In this document: positions 30,516-42,508 of the stretch, piece after piece | Layout of the letters: the number at the start of each line of letters is the position of its first letter | Numbering within the stretch: the stretch's first letter is position 1 | Source: Melastoma dodecandrum | Lineage: Eukaryota; Streptophyta; Magnoliopsida; Myrtales; Melastomataceae | Direction: 5' to 3' | Assembly (NCBI GenBank): GCA_029817715.1 | Contig: JARUPY010000471.1 | Location: 1,674,001-1,738,000, forward strand | DNA: 64,000 nt | The notes under the pieces: model-generated | The model's input: only the letters and a program-made list of their open reading frames with translations | The model's database searches: none | Told to the model about the DNA's origin: nothing | Made by a program: the position numbers and the translations under genes

Positions 30516-31357
30516 TTATTCTGAATTTGTGGGGGGAAGCAGAGGGGTGTCGAGATCCAGCAACTCCATGTAGTCGCCCCAGTAGAAGACGTTGGATTCG
30601 AACGGATTTTCGACAGCACCCAGGGAGGAGGGGTAGTGGTTTGTGCCATGCTCATCGTTGTCAATGGAGCCAGGAGAAGCTGGACCACCAACCTCCTGTT
30701 TGGGCAAAATCCAAGGTGTTAGAAACGAGAATAACAAAATAAAAAAGGGAGGAACAAAAGTTTGGATAGACCCGTGTAGGATCTTTCCCAATCCTGCAGA
30801 TTGAAAACATCCCCTGCCGGCAGAACAAAAAAGTCCTATAATTAGATCTTGTCAATCAGATTGAAAACAATGCTTACAGAAATTGTCTTTAGCTGGGTTC
30901 TACTTACATTTGCTCTGGTTATGTCATACTGTAGCATCATACATTCTGTCTCCCGACCGTTGTTTTCATGGAACGCCCAGCTGATTTCCCAGCAAACTGT
31001 CATGGGCATGCACGGGAACAGCATCCAGTTAGGCTCCCCTTTCTGCCTCCAGGACCCCACATCCAAATCTCTGTCCAGATCTGAGCGCACTAGGTACCAC
31101 CGTTGCCCGGACATGTCAAAACAAAAGTACACACTCGGGTGGGTTAGTAACTTGAAAGAAGTCTTTTTTAAGAAGACGCTGCTTGTGGTACCGTTTAGAT
31201 CCTCCGGCCTACTTCTGAGAGGGTCCTTGTCAGTATGTACAGTTGCAGGGTACCCGCGGATAACCTCAACAAGAGAGAGGAGGGGATCTTGTGTGGAGCC
31301 GTGACCATTGGTGGGGTTGACGGGTGGGACGGCCACCCGAGTGGCCCTTCCAGGCAT
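30516..31357 (-). CDS. Divergent NAC-domain-like transcription factor, two exons
   Basis: Exon 1 runs 31357-30908 and ends at AAT|GTAAGTA; exon 2 runs 30695-30516 after an ACAG acceptor, giving 209 residues in phase 0. NAC proteins are plant DNA-binding regulators. Exon 1 has weak but ordered NAC matches: DPLRSRPEDLNG (subdomain B), VYFCFDMSGQRWYLV and GSWRQKGEP (C/D), and FHENNGRETECMMLQYDI (E). Subdomain A (FRFHPTDEEL) is not recognisable. The last exon ends with an acidic FYWGDYMELLDLDTPLLP, like the C-termini of some NAC activators. A TATA box lies about 150 bp upstream. Loss of subdomain A could mean a missed first exon or a decaying gene. Confidence 0.5.
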
Positions 31358-31502
31358 CGAAATGGAAAGGCTTGGTTAGTCACGCGGGGAAAAGAAACAA
31401 AGACAGTAGATGGTGTTGTAATAAGAAATCCTGGGAAGGGGTGGGGGTTCCAGAGAGACCTCGATGTTTTGGGATTGTTTCGGTTCCTCAGAAGCTCTAG
31501 GT

Positions 31503-31513
31503 TATTTATATAG
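31503..31513 (-). promoter_or_regulatory. TATA box of the NAC-like gene
   Basis: CTATATAAATA on the minus strand, 146 bp before the ATG, leaving about 115 nt of predicted 5' untranslated RNA. Confidence 0.5.
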
Positions 31514-32406
31514 GGACATCACTTCCATTAGAACTTGTTATTAGTTTTGATGCACAATTCGTTTTTTGACTTTTGGACATAATTTAATTAATGGGACAAC
31601 ACGTGGATGTTTTTCACTGGTTCAATTCAGCACTTTCAGTTTCGTTGGATGTGACGGAAAGCCCAAGACATTGGTTCAGTTCAAGAGTTTCCCAGCAATT
31701 GCATTCCCACTTTTGACCAACCGTCAATCCACTTGTCTTTTTTTTGTTTATTTTTTTTTAAAAGAACCATTGTTGGGCCAACCCAATTTGTGAGTAGCGA
31801 TGGTCATTCTTCCTTGTGCATCTTGGGACTGCTACAAATAGCCCAAAGATTGAAGGTTTTTGTAGTTCAAAAATATTGAAGGCAGTGGACTTGTCCAATA
31901 TACATGAGCAACTGTGTGGTAGCTTTGTTTACTTTCTGGATGAAAATTAGATTTTCATACCTTCTTAGGATTGATTTAAAATTTTATAAAAATTGTGGAA
32001 AATTATTTTTAAAAAAGGAATTCTTGAATAGCAAAAGAAAAACATATGAAGTATATAACCTGTGAGCAGAAGAGGCAAGTCTTTACAGTTTGGGAAAAGA
32101 AGAAGGCGACAGAAGGGGATGAAGAGGAGATGGGTCAGGCTCAGCCATAAGGCCGACACAAGAAGGAAGCCCAATATAAAAATCTTTATTATAAAATTGG
32201 ATTAGCCCATGATGTAGAGAGGGGTAGATGAGTAAATTTGATCTAAGTTTGTCGGAAGGAAAAATGGGGAGGCTGCTCAAGACTCCTAGCTCCCTAGCAT
32301 AACCTAAAAACTCAGACGAACAGAAAGGTCTCTTCTTTTCGGCCCCAGATACGTAAAAAACGCTTTCCAAAGACGCAGGGGTTGTGCGTAGTGGGACTTC
32401 AATCTA
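31514..32406. other. Shared upstream region between the NAC-like and MED18 genes
   Basis: The two genes are divergently arranged. No other gene is visible; the middle (31960-32060) is AT-rich. No TATA box was found near the MED18 start, which is common for housekeeping genes. Confidence 0.5.
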
Positions 32407-33591
32407 ATGGAGTGTGTTGTTCAAGGGATTATCGAAACCCAGGTAGATTCGAATTCCGGGTCGTCTAAAAGTTCCCGTCTTTCGTTTTATTGTTCCGTCT
32501 GTTGGTCGCCGGAGAATGAATTCCTTCCCGGGGCTAGAAACAGGAATCTGGGTCGCAGTTAATCATTCAATTTATCGTTTGATTTTGTGCCGGTGGAAGC
32601 ATGTGGAGGCGTTGGAGATACTGTTGCTTGGTCTTTGCGGTGTCCCCAAGGAGCCGTTGAGGATCCATGAGCTCTGTCTGAAAAGCTGCCCTAATCTCGG
32701 TAATTATGTTAATATGAGTGCACCAGAAGATGGATGACTTGGTAGTTTCACTGATCCGTACTTTCTGAATGTTGTCATTTATGTTTTCTACTTACTGTTA
32801 GGTGCTGTGCAATCTGAAGTTCGGATTATATGCGATCTTGAACCGCCGGAACCCTGTTGGTAATTTTGTTTGGCGCCCTTCAGGCGGTGGTTTTTTATGG
32901 GATTCGGTTATGGGGTTGATTGGATTACCCTACAGGACCATTCGGCATATTGGGGGCTCCATGAGGGGTGCCGGTGCGGATCAGATTTCTGTACTGGTGA
33001 GGAACATGGTGGAGAGCAAAGCAAGCAAGAATGTGCTTAGGTTCTTTTATGCCCTTGGTTACAAGTTAGATTATGAGCTGCTGAGGGTAGGGTTCGCTTT
33101 CCATTTCCAGAGGGGGGCCCAGATTACTGTAACTGTTTCATCTATCAATAAGATGCTGAAGCTACATGCGACTAATGAGGCTGTGCCAGTTACCCCAGGC
33201 ATGCAGTTAGTTGAAGTGACAGCTCCCGCTTCGTCAGAAAATTACTCAGAAGTTGTCGCCGCCATAAGCTCCTTCTGTGAACATCTTGCTCCGTAAGACC
33301 ATTACTACTTGAAAATGTCACCTTTTTGCATATTTGCTGTTCACCTCATCTAACTGACACGCTCAAGATGCTGAGTAATAAATAAGGCTATCCATGATCG
33401 ACTTCACACATGTTGCATTCTTGTATCTATAATGGTCATCCCATGTTGTTGCTTTGACCTTACAACCCGTGGTTTCCAATATTGTCAGGCTCCTGCATTT
33501 ATCAAAACCCAGTATCCCTACAGGTGTCGTGCCAACTGCCGCGGCTGCTGCGGCTTCCCTTATGTCTGATGGTGGCGGTACAAGTTTATAA
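32407..33591 (+). CDS. MED18: Mediator complex subunit 18, five exons
   Basis: MED18 is a head-module subunit of Mediator, the nuclear complex linking activators to RNA polymerase II. Exons are 32407-32442, 32600-32699, 32802-32859, 32936-33292 and 33489-33591, all with GT-AG borders and consistent phases, giving 217 residues; Arabidopsis MED18 has about the same length. It starts MECVVQGIIETQ, followed by HVEALEILL, then HIGGSMRGAGADQISVLVRN, FFYALGYKLDYELL, VGFAFHFQRGAQI, VTPGMQLVEVTAP, and ends in an Ala-rich stretch and SLMSDGGGTSL. All expected blocks are present and no lesion is seen, so it is probably functional. Duplication block A begins about 340 bp after the stop. Confidence 0.93.
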
Positions 33592-34729
33592 TCATTTATA
33601 CATGTAATTGTAGTACTTGCTTATGCTTTAACTAGACAAGTCCAGACTGATGTGTCATAACCAAACTTCACCTCATTTGGTCTAAAAGAAGTCCAGCTAA
33701 CCAAATTATTCTCTGGTATGTTCTAATGGATTATCTGTGCCCATCAATTTGAATGAGCCTTGTGATTATTCATTTTTCAGAGTTTTTATGTTAATGAAGT
33801 CTGCTTGCGAAAGCTTTCAATAGAAGCTGGGAAATAGACTTCATTCTCACTTGTACGAGATTTTGAGTGCAGAATATTGCTGATTGCCTTTAAATACAGG
33901 AAAAAGTTAATAGATTATAATTGCGAGAGGAGGTTGACAAAAAATTCATTCGTCAATAGCATATGTAAGGTTAGTAAAACTGTGATCATCCCGGTATGGT
34001 TTGAGATCGGTTGCAAGTGTAGGAATCAACATCAGAGAATTGTCCCCTTGTCTGCGTGAAGATGGCTTTCCCACTAGCGAAGACAAAGTCTCCAGTTCCT
34101 CCACCCACATCGAGTTCCTCCCTATCTTTATCAACAAGTTCTTTGGCCTTGATGCTGAGGCTGCCGGATTTGCCCAGCGTATCAAAAGGTAAGGTAGATG
34201 ATGTCGAATCCCGACTGCGCGAAGTGCTGCAGAGGGATGATGAAGCCCTGTGTCTGACCGACAATCTTGAAAGTGCTCTCTGGTCCCTCGGTAGTTAGTC
34301 TGAGGAAGAAGAGATAATGAGGCAAGTAATACGAGGTTTCTACCTCTGTAGTTAGTTTGAAAAAAAATACGAAATACCATTCGAGTTTTCAAAATTATAT
34401 GAATACCGCTCTTAAGACGTTGTTTTAAATACTGACTTGGGCTAAAATGGTATATATTTTTGTGTTGTTTAAAAAAGCGTCTTTTAAGAAAATTCGCAAT
34501 TTCATATGGTGTCTTAAAAAATTCTGAAGTTACTCCCATTTTAGCCAAAGTCATTGTTTAACATAGTTACTTAAGGATGATATTTGAATAATTTCGAAAA
34601 CTCAAACAATATTTCATAAATTTTTTTCGAACTAACCGTTACGAGTTACAATCCTCCCACTAATACCACCGTTATGACAGCCAGAGTGACAGCAATGCGG
34701 AGATGATTCTGACAATCATGATCCAATAT

Positions 34730-34930
34730 ATAATGGATTGTTTCATTTGCGGAATCGGAAAGGGAATGGAATGGGAGGGGGGAATGAAATGGAAGAGGGA
34801 ATGATCATTCCATTTAAAATGAATATGATTGGAATGGATCTCATTCCATTCCAAGCATTCATTGGTTTGGTTGCCCTTAATTCTTGTGTATCATTCCATT
34901 CCTTTCCTCATTCTGCAAACCAAATACATC
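34730..34930. mobile_element. MITE-like segment rich in GGAATGGAATG
   Basis: The segment has many direct and inverted copies of GGAATG/CATTCC. Its ends TTTGCGGAATC and CATTCTGCAAACC are partly inverted to each other, as in the many plant MITEs that begin in TTTGGTT-type sequence. The copy in block B (about 47850-48070) has a 21 bp internal repeat. Superfamily not determined. Confidence 0.4.
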
Positions 34931-37900
34931 ATAAGTGGTTTCAGGGACTGGGGATAGCAATGGAAGTTTTACAAGAAAAGACAGCCTAATCCCAGTCTTT
35001 ATGAAGCACTTGTGTTTGAATTAATAGTTGGTAAACCTAAGCAAAATTACCTCCACATTCACTTTCTCTAGGCTCTCTCAGTCGACCGGATTAGATGGCA
35101 AATGGAAGCGCGCAATTTTGAAACTTTTTCAGTTCAATTCGGTAACTGAATAATTCGTTCCAAACAGATAGGTTCAAAAGTTATCAGAAGTCCTTTAAAC
35201 TTACAGTTTGGCATCCAGAAATATGAAAATGGCTTAGTACCCGGCAATGTTTCTTTTTCTTTCGCATCTTTTTTTAGTAGAAGACGGAATTTGTTCAGGT
35301 TTTCTGGGTTTATTACATTGACAAGTGTAATTTTTCTTTTAGTTACGAAGTTTCATTTCTTCCTGTTAAATGTAGTAGCATGGCGCAACAGCGGGAGCGT
35401 TCCTTTTTGTGTGTTCGTCGGAGCATAAAGTAAAAACGATATGATGACCCTATGGCTTTTTACGTGGTTCGGTCAATTAATGACCTACATCCACGGGGAG
35501 GCATTTCGCTTCCATTCAACTGCAGAAGGAACCGAAGGAATTACAAGGCTTTTTCCATATCTGCTAAACCAAAAAACAATCACCACCATAAATTTATGCT
35601 TCCAAGGTGCGAGGGTGGTAGACACTCCCTTATTTGCTTGGCGCACACCCGGACCCCCAAAAAGAACTCTCAAACTCCTGCTGCCACCGGCCTGCAAAAT
35701 CACTGGCGCATCTTTGACATAGTAACATCCGAGCACCACTTCCATAACCGTTGGTTTCATAGGGTCAGTGGTTAAAAGAAAAATTCTCAAAGAAGGCATT
35801 GAACTCCAAATACCAGCAAGTCACCATCCGTATCTAAGAGGGTCCTGATCTCACAACCAACTCGCTAGGAATCCACCGAAAATATCTTGGCTGTTCCAAA
35901 TTGAGTATAACAAGGTTGCAATTCTGATAGAATGCCCGGTTATGTACACAACCTATTCTGTTCAGGTGCTGCTTACCCCATTTCGGTTGTTCCATTGCAG
36001 GGAAAGAAAACCAACAGTCCCCGTTGTCGAACCCAAGGTCATTCATACTCTCAAATCCATACAGGCTTCACAAACATCTCAACAAAATGATGATCCCTTT
36101 CCGTCAACAAGGAAGAACACTTCACTGACCAGAACCCAGTCAGGAAGACAACAATTCATGTAATTTCTGGGGAAAAGATACCTCCAGGGAAGGATTCAAA
36201 AGACTGGGCCAAAAACTCCGGCAGAGAAAGGTTGCTTTGACATCACACCAATCCAAACCTATTGAATTCTGCATAAGTTTCTAAGAACAGTAGAGTAGGT
36301 TGCATCTAGTAGTATGTGCATAGCGCACATATTACATTCAGTTAAGCATTTAGAGAAAAGATACAGAAAATTTAAGGACTTGAAGGTACAGGAGGCTTCT
36401 CTCACCACATAAAGTTAAAGCTTTTGGTACTCTCAAGTATAAGAATCTTATTTCTTGTTGGCCTGTCATAACTAAGACGAACATGATTTTCCAAAAAAGC
36501 CTGCACTACAAATTACAAAACAAAAAGCTAATATTTTAAACCAAAAATTTTAGTATTAAAATTCATAAATAAAATTTCAACCTTAAGTGAACAACTTAGC
36601 AGATGAATTAGCAGCAGCTGTTGTTCTTCTACCTGCTATCGTACTAGACTTATTTAGATGACATCAACATCTGATTTTTGCAACTTGAGCTTCCCACTAT
36701 AAAAGGATCCATGAATGGGTGATATCACTGCAGTACAGTTAAAATTCCCCGAAAAGGTCCCAGATAGAGAATTCTCATTATCATTAACAAGAAAAAGAAT
36801 TAACCAGTCAGAAAAGAGGACGATGACATCACAATATTGAGAATTAACCTGAGGTTCCACTGTTTTACCCTTCAGTCAAGACATACCACATCCAAGCCAC
36901 CCCTTTTCCCCTTTTGCTAGATACCTCTAAGTCCAAGAGATCACCCTCCTCAACAAGATTCACTGCCATCAATAAGCCACATGGCACTTGTAATCATAAA
37001 GTAGACATAATTCATCTTTGAACTGTAAAATTAAGGGGGGACAATGAGAAGACATCCTCAACCAGTAGCACTAAGGTGAACATAAAGTGATCTTCCACAT
37101 TCTCCCCCGGTCTACCTTAACTCATAGCATTAGTATCCTCGTCAGATAAGAATGTCAAATGATTAACTGTCATCCATGAAGACCAAACTGGACAACGAAT
37201 TATTCCTCTCTAACAGTCGAATCCAAAGAGAACATAACAAAAGAAATAGATCATAGCTGGCATAACCATGGCCTCTTCACAATTTCCAGCCAAGACTCCC
37301 CTCTCCTGAAAATAGATTGATTCACCAGCTAAAATCCTACCAGAAATTGGAAGGGGAAAAAGGAAAGAAAAAAGAAAGGAAAAGATGTAGTCTGGTAAAT
37401 CAAAAAAATAAAGGCCGTCAACTAAAAAAAAGAAACCGAGAATTATCTATCTGAAGACTTTAGGAAATCCAAGAGCCTTGACTCAACCACCCAAAAGATC
37501 CACATTTCCGACGAACTGCAACAAATCTACCTAACAAGTGAGGATTGATGAATATCAGCTTATTAAATAAACTGAACCAATAAGATACGCTTGGGAGAAC
37601 CAATGCGATACGCCAGGGAGAGAGCCGAAATCCAAATAGTTCCCCACAAATGACCACTGAAGAGTCGCATTAGGGCACTGCCAACAACCCATAATTACTT
37701 GGTCAGAAGTCAACTATTATATCGTTACTAACTTGTACAAAAAAGGAAAAGAGGGACAAGAGTGTATCCTTAGCCAGCCATATGATCCCTCTACAGGAGG
37801 AGTCACGGGATCAATCATCTTCCACAAGCTTTTCATGTTTAACATACAGACCAACACTTTTATACCGGGGCACCTAGCATACATATCTAAGTCAGATTGA

Positions 37901-38159
37901 TAAAGACCAATGTTTTGACCAAATATATTTTTAAAAAATGAAAATCAAAATAAAATAAAAAAGCGGCACTAGGACTCCCTCAAGGTCCACGAGGTCCAAC
38001 TAGTCGTGCCCGTCCTTCCCCTACCAGATATGCAGATTCACGGTTAATTTCATATTCAAAGGACCGATTACTGTGTAAGAAAAAGCTCTTCAAAGGGAAT
38101 GGGAGTTGAATTCAAACTCTTTCAGTCGACTGTCCTTCATTAACCACCAACAACCACTG

Positions 38160-40330
38160 TCAAGACAAGCCCAGATGATACTCAAAATCCAAAAGACAAC
38201 TGAAAATTCCAAAATCCAAAGGAAAAGGGAAGAATGAGAAGAAACAGATCATCCTTGGCTGAATATCTTCGAGAATCCAATCCTCCGAATAACAAACAGA
38301 TCTCAACGTAATCCTAATTGCAGGCCCTACCACATCAATATACAATACACAATCAGATATGTACATAGCAGGCACGACGAATCAATCATTAGAGGTGAGT
38401 AGATCATCCAAACACTGCCTCGACGAAGATCGACAATGGAACTGCTTAGATTGAGCGCCCTGTCACGAGGAAACGAATTGAAGGAACATGCTGCCAACCA
38501 ACAACCAATACCATAATCACGACTACCGCTTGAGAAAATAGATCCTAAAAAAATCGTAAGCAGAGCGAAATGATAATAGTCCAAAGGCTTCTCTGATGAA
38601 GATCAAAATCAAACTGTGTGGGTTGACCCTCCATTTCCATTGAAGCAGCTGCCAACCAATCAAGAACCAAGACCAAAATCAAGACCACCACTTCTAACAA
38701 TTTCCGAAGATCATCAAAAGAAAGAGAAGGTTCCTCCATCAATCCAAAGGCTTCTTTGACGAAGATTGACATCCGAACAAAGGTATCCAAGAAAGAAGCT
38801 GCCAACCAATCAAAAACCAAGACCGCTATCAACACCCTGTTTGATCCATGTTCCATGATAATCAAAAGGTAAGTGAGAAGAGACAATCATCCTTTGGGAT
38901 TCTCTCACGAAGATCGATAATTAAACCGTGCAAATGGAGCACCCTCCATAACCAAAGGAATCCAAGGAAGAAGCTGCAAACCAATCAACAACCAGGCCAC
39001 AATCAAGCCCAACGATACCAACAATCGTTCCACGATAATGAAAAGACGGATGAGAAGAAAATAATAATCATCCTTCTCAATCCACAGGCTTCCCCAATGC
39101 TTCGTTCATCACACAGGTCCATCCCCTGCCTCGAACAAGGCTGGCAAAGGACGAAGCTGCCAACCAATCAACAACCAGGACCACAATCAAGACAACCGAT
39201 TCCAACAATCGTTCCAAGATAATGAGAAGAAGAAAGAGAAGATAATAATAATCATCCTTCTCAATCCATAGGCATCATCGGTTGCATAGGTCCATGCCCT
39301 GCCTCGGACAAGGTTAGCTAAGGAATAAGCTGCCAACCAATCAATAACCAGGACCACAATCAAGACCACCGATATCGATCCAAGATAATGAAAAGAAGAA
39401 AGAGAATGTAATAATAATCATCCTTCTCAATGCACAGGCTTCCCCGATGCATAGTCGGTTGCACAGGTCCATGCCCTGCCTCGAACAAGGTTGAGAAAGG
39501 AAGAATCTGCCAACCAATCAACAACCAGGACCACAATCAAGACCAGCAATTCCAATAATCGTTCCAGTATGATGGAAAGAACTACGAGAAGATAATAAAA
39601 ATAATCATCCTTCTCAATCCACATGCTTCCCCCAAGCTTCGTTGATCCAACTTGCACAGGTCCATCCCCTGCCTCAAGCACGTTTAACTAAGGAAGAAGC
39701 TGCCAACCAATCAACAACCAGGACCAGGACCACAATCAAGACCACCGATTCCAGCAATCCTTCCCAGATAATGAAAAGAAGAACGAGAACATAATAGTAA
39801 TCGTCCTTCTCGATCCAAAGGCTTCCCCAACCCTTTGTCGGAAGATGCCACCAAATCAACAATCAGGACCACCGATCCCATCAATCAAAAGAAGAACGAG
39901 AAGATAATGATCATCGTTCTTGATCCAAAGGCTTCCCCGACGCTGCCGTGAAAACAGGAAGAAGCTGCCAACCAATCAACAACCAGGACCACGATCAAGA
40001 CCACCGAGTCCAGCAATCAATCAAAAATAAACGAAAGAAGAATGGGTAAAGACAATCCATCCTCCATCAAACCAAAGGAACTCTTTCTCCGACGAAGATC
40101 GACGAACGAGAAACAAACACCCCGCCAAAACCCGAAAAATCGAAGGTGCGAGCTGCCGACAAATCAAGAACAACGACTACAATCAAGATCGCCGCGCTTC
40201 CAAAAATCGATCCAACATACTCAAATAGAAGAACGAGAAGACAATCATCCTCCATCAATCCAAACGCTGGGCCGAAAATCCGCCATCTCTCCGAAAACCC
40301 CCGGGAATCCTCCACCAGTGCCATCGTGAC
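38160..40330 (-). repeat. Tandem array of about 11 units in block A
   Basis: The core GCTGCCAACCAATCAACAAC recurs at about 38490, 38646, 38797, 38968, 39158, 39330, 39508, 39699, 39845, 39965 and 40153, spaced 120-191 bp. Units also share CATCCTTCTCAATCCA and CAGGTCCATGCCCTGCCTCG. Read on the minus strand, each unit encodes a hydrophobic run such as VVLIVVLVVDWLAASS. Unit lengths are not multiples of three and stops fall between units, so a single long protein is not supported. The array lies just downstream of a minus-strand TATA box. Confidence 0.8.
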
Positions 40331-40444
40331 CCAAAGAATTTGATTTCACCATCGAACGACAACTACAAAGACACAACAAGAAACAATGAAACGAAAACAA
40401 CAACGAAGAGCCTAAGGAATAGAGGGGATAGGGGGCGAGGGGTC

Positions 40445-40454
40445 CTTTATATAG
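40445..40454 (-). promoter_or_regulatory. TATA box reading into the block A tandem array
   Basis: CTATATAAAG on the minus strand. Downstream are short frames starting at about 40355 (MVKSNSLGHDG...) and 40324 (MALVEDSRGF..., 85 codons, running into the first repeat unit). Block B keeps the same box at 53572-53581. Confidence 0.5.
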
Positions 40455-42165
40455 GAGGAGGTGCTCTGAAGCGAACGGCTGAGATTGTGAGACGGGAAAG
40501 AACAATGGACGGTTCTGATCTCTTCTACGAGGCGATAATCTAACTGGAGTCGGTGGGTTGGCCCGGTGGGTCGGCGTTGGCCGTGCGCTGGAAGGATCGA
40601 GATCAACGAACGGCCCTCATTGAGTTTGATTCCTTTTTAGCCTTTTTTTTTTTTTTGGGTGCATGTCTGGCGTCGGATCAACGCGATTTCACTTGGTAAC
40701 CCGCATCGCCACGTGACAAGAGCATGACGAACGAGTCAAGAGGTATTGTGGGCAACTTCCTAACGCCACGTCAGATTTCCCTCCCCGATAAGGAAGATCG
40801 CGCATCTGGTAAAAATGTAATTTATTATATCCAATCCACGAAGCCATGGTTTTGGCCTTGGCCATCAAGTAATTAGATGCTTTCGGCTTGCGCGAGTGAC
40901 CAACCCGTGGAATTTACAAGGTCTTTTATGGCACAGACCGGGGAATATGTTAATGTTGTCCGGCACCCCCAGCCTGGACAAACTCCACAACGGATCGAAA
41001 GCATATCGACGACGGAAACAACGCCGAACAATGCCAGAGAAGGACCTTCTGAATCGATGCTTCCCGTCATACTAATGGGTAGAATGCACAAGTAGCTACA
41101 ACAACTACATAGTTATTCATGAAACTCATGATGTGCTTGAACGGTTTCCTTAAAAAATTGACCGGTGATTATAACTTTTTCACGCTCTCCATTATATGTT
41201 TCAGTGACAACAGCTGAGTATCTATCCATAATCCACGAAAAGTGGAAGGCCATGTTTCAAGCGTACGGTTCTCCAACCCATCTTCCAAGGGAACTTCCAG
41301 GAACGTGGAACGGACCCAGCAACGATGCATGGGGGGAGGACCCCGCGGATGTTCCCACCGTGTTCGAGGCTTTCTGATCCAAGCTACCATTTCATGGGCC
41401 AGAGGATGAGGCCTGGGGGTAGGGATGATCATCGGCGTGTGGGCATGTGGGCGTCGAGGACACGGTAAACAAGTTCACGAACTGCCCAACATTTTACGCC
41501 AGCCTGCGTGCTAGTTGGGCCTACTGGGCCAGGATGGAATAAATGTCCGGCCCAGTTTAACGCCAAGGCCCATCCTACAATGACCGGAACATATGCAATA
41601 AAATAAACCCTGTAAAACCCAGAACTATCATAATCCTGAAATGGGACTTCCCCCTTCTCTTCTTCATCATCATCATCATTCGACTGAAGAGCAAGGAGAC
41701 CGTGGTTCTTGACTATTATTTGTACTTCTGTAGAGATGATGGTAACAACGAACGTATTCTTCTGTATAGATGATAACAACGTAAATCGCTAGCAAAAGAA
41801 AGAATCGACATATTTCAACATCGGAGCACGATTCGCTCGTGTCTATTTTTTTCTTTTCTCGTTACTGGGGATGAGGGTGGAACAATCGCCCGATTTAATG
41901 TAATAAAAACCAACGCCTCATCTCCTCCTTTCTTCTTCTTCTTGTTTTCTCCTTACTCCCATTCCATCTGCCGACAATCTCGTGTCCACTAGAGAAGGAA
42001 GGCAGGGGGGATTCATGTTTTTCAAAGCTTTGACAGCGACCAAACGTGAGTTTGAAATATATTATACGCAAAAAACTCGCTCATCATATTCACAAGTCCT
42101 CCCGAGTGAAGTCCAGATTAGTAGTAGCTTTACAGAAAAGAATAAAACCGACAGCGAGATAACCC

Positions 42166-42508
42166 ACTGCCACCAAAGCAAGTCCATGCATGAAATCCCA
42201 GTTATCATTATCATCGGGGGATTGATTTGGTTCAAATAAAAATCGCTAAAACAAGTAAATAGTTAATATAGCCTTTCCAGAGGGCCCTTCGATAGATATT
42301 GATGGAATAAAGACGGGGGGGATGGGATGGGATGATCATGATACGATCGAGAGAAGACACATCACGTGGGGCAAAGCCTGTGTAATTTCTCCACCTCCCA
42401 ATCGAACCACAGAGAAGAAAAAATGATAATAATATGATTTTAAGGGGACAGCCGTAATGTAAATTATCTACATCTTTTTAAAAATGGTTAGGGGGTTTTA
42501 GTTACCCC
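42166..42508. other. Spacer and 3' region of the GATL gene
   Basis: No gene. It separates block A from the GATL stop codon and probably contains the GATL 3' untranslated region (minus strand). Confidence 0.5.

Larger units (their letters stand above)
33932..42165. repeat. Duplication block A, 8.2 kb
   Basis: Collinear with block B (47042-54900) in the same orientation, with only scattered single-base differences and small indels over most lines compared; identity looks well above 95%. It begins GGTTGACAAAAA and ends GAGATAACCC. It contains a MITE-like segment, an 11-unit tandem array and a minus-strand TATA box, but no gene I can identify. ORFs such as minus 33946-34554 and minus 35834-36046 have no recognisable domain. 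Block A has about 415 bp (about 40744-41158) that B lacks. No terminal inverted repeats or target-site copies are seen at its ends. Confidence 0.9.

Noticed and set aside
38160..40330. The array as a CRISPR or as one long membrane protein
   Set aside because: Units diverge and have no constant repeat/spacer pattern; unit lengths shift the frame and stops occur between units.
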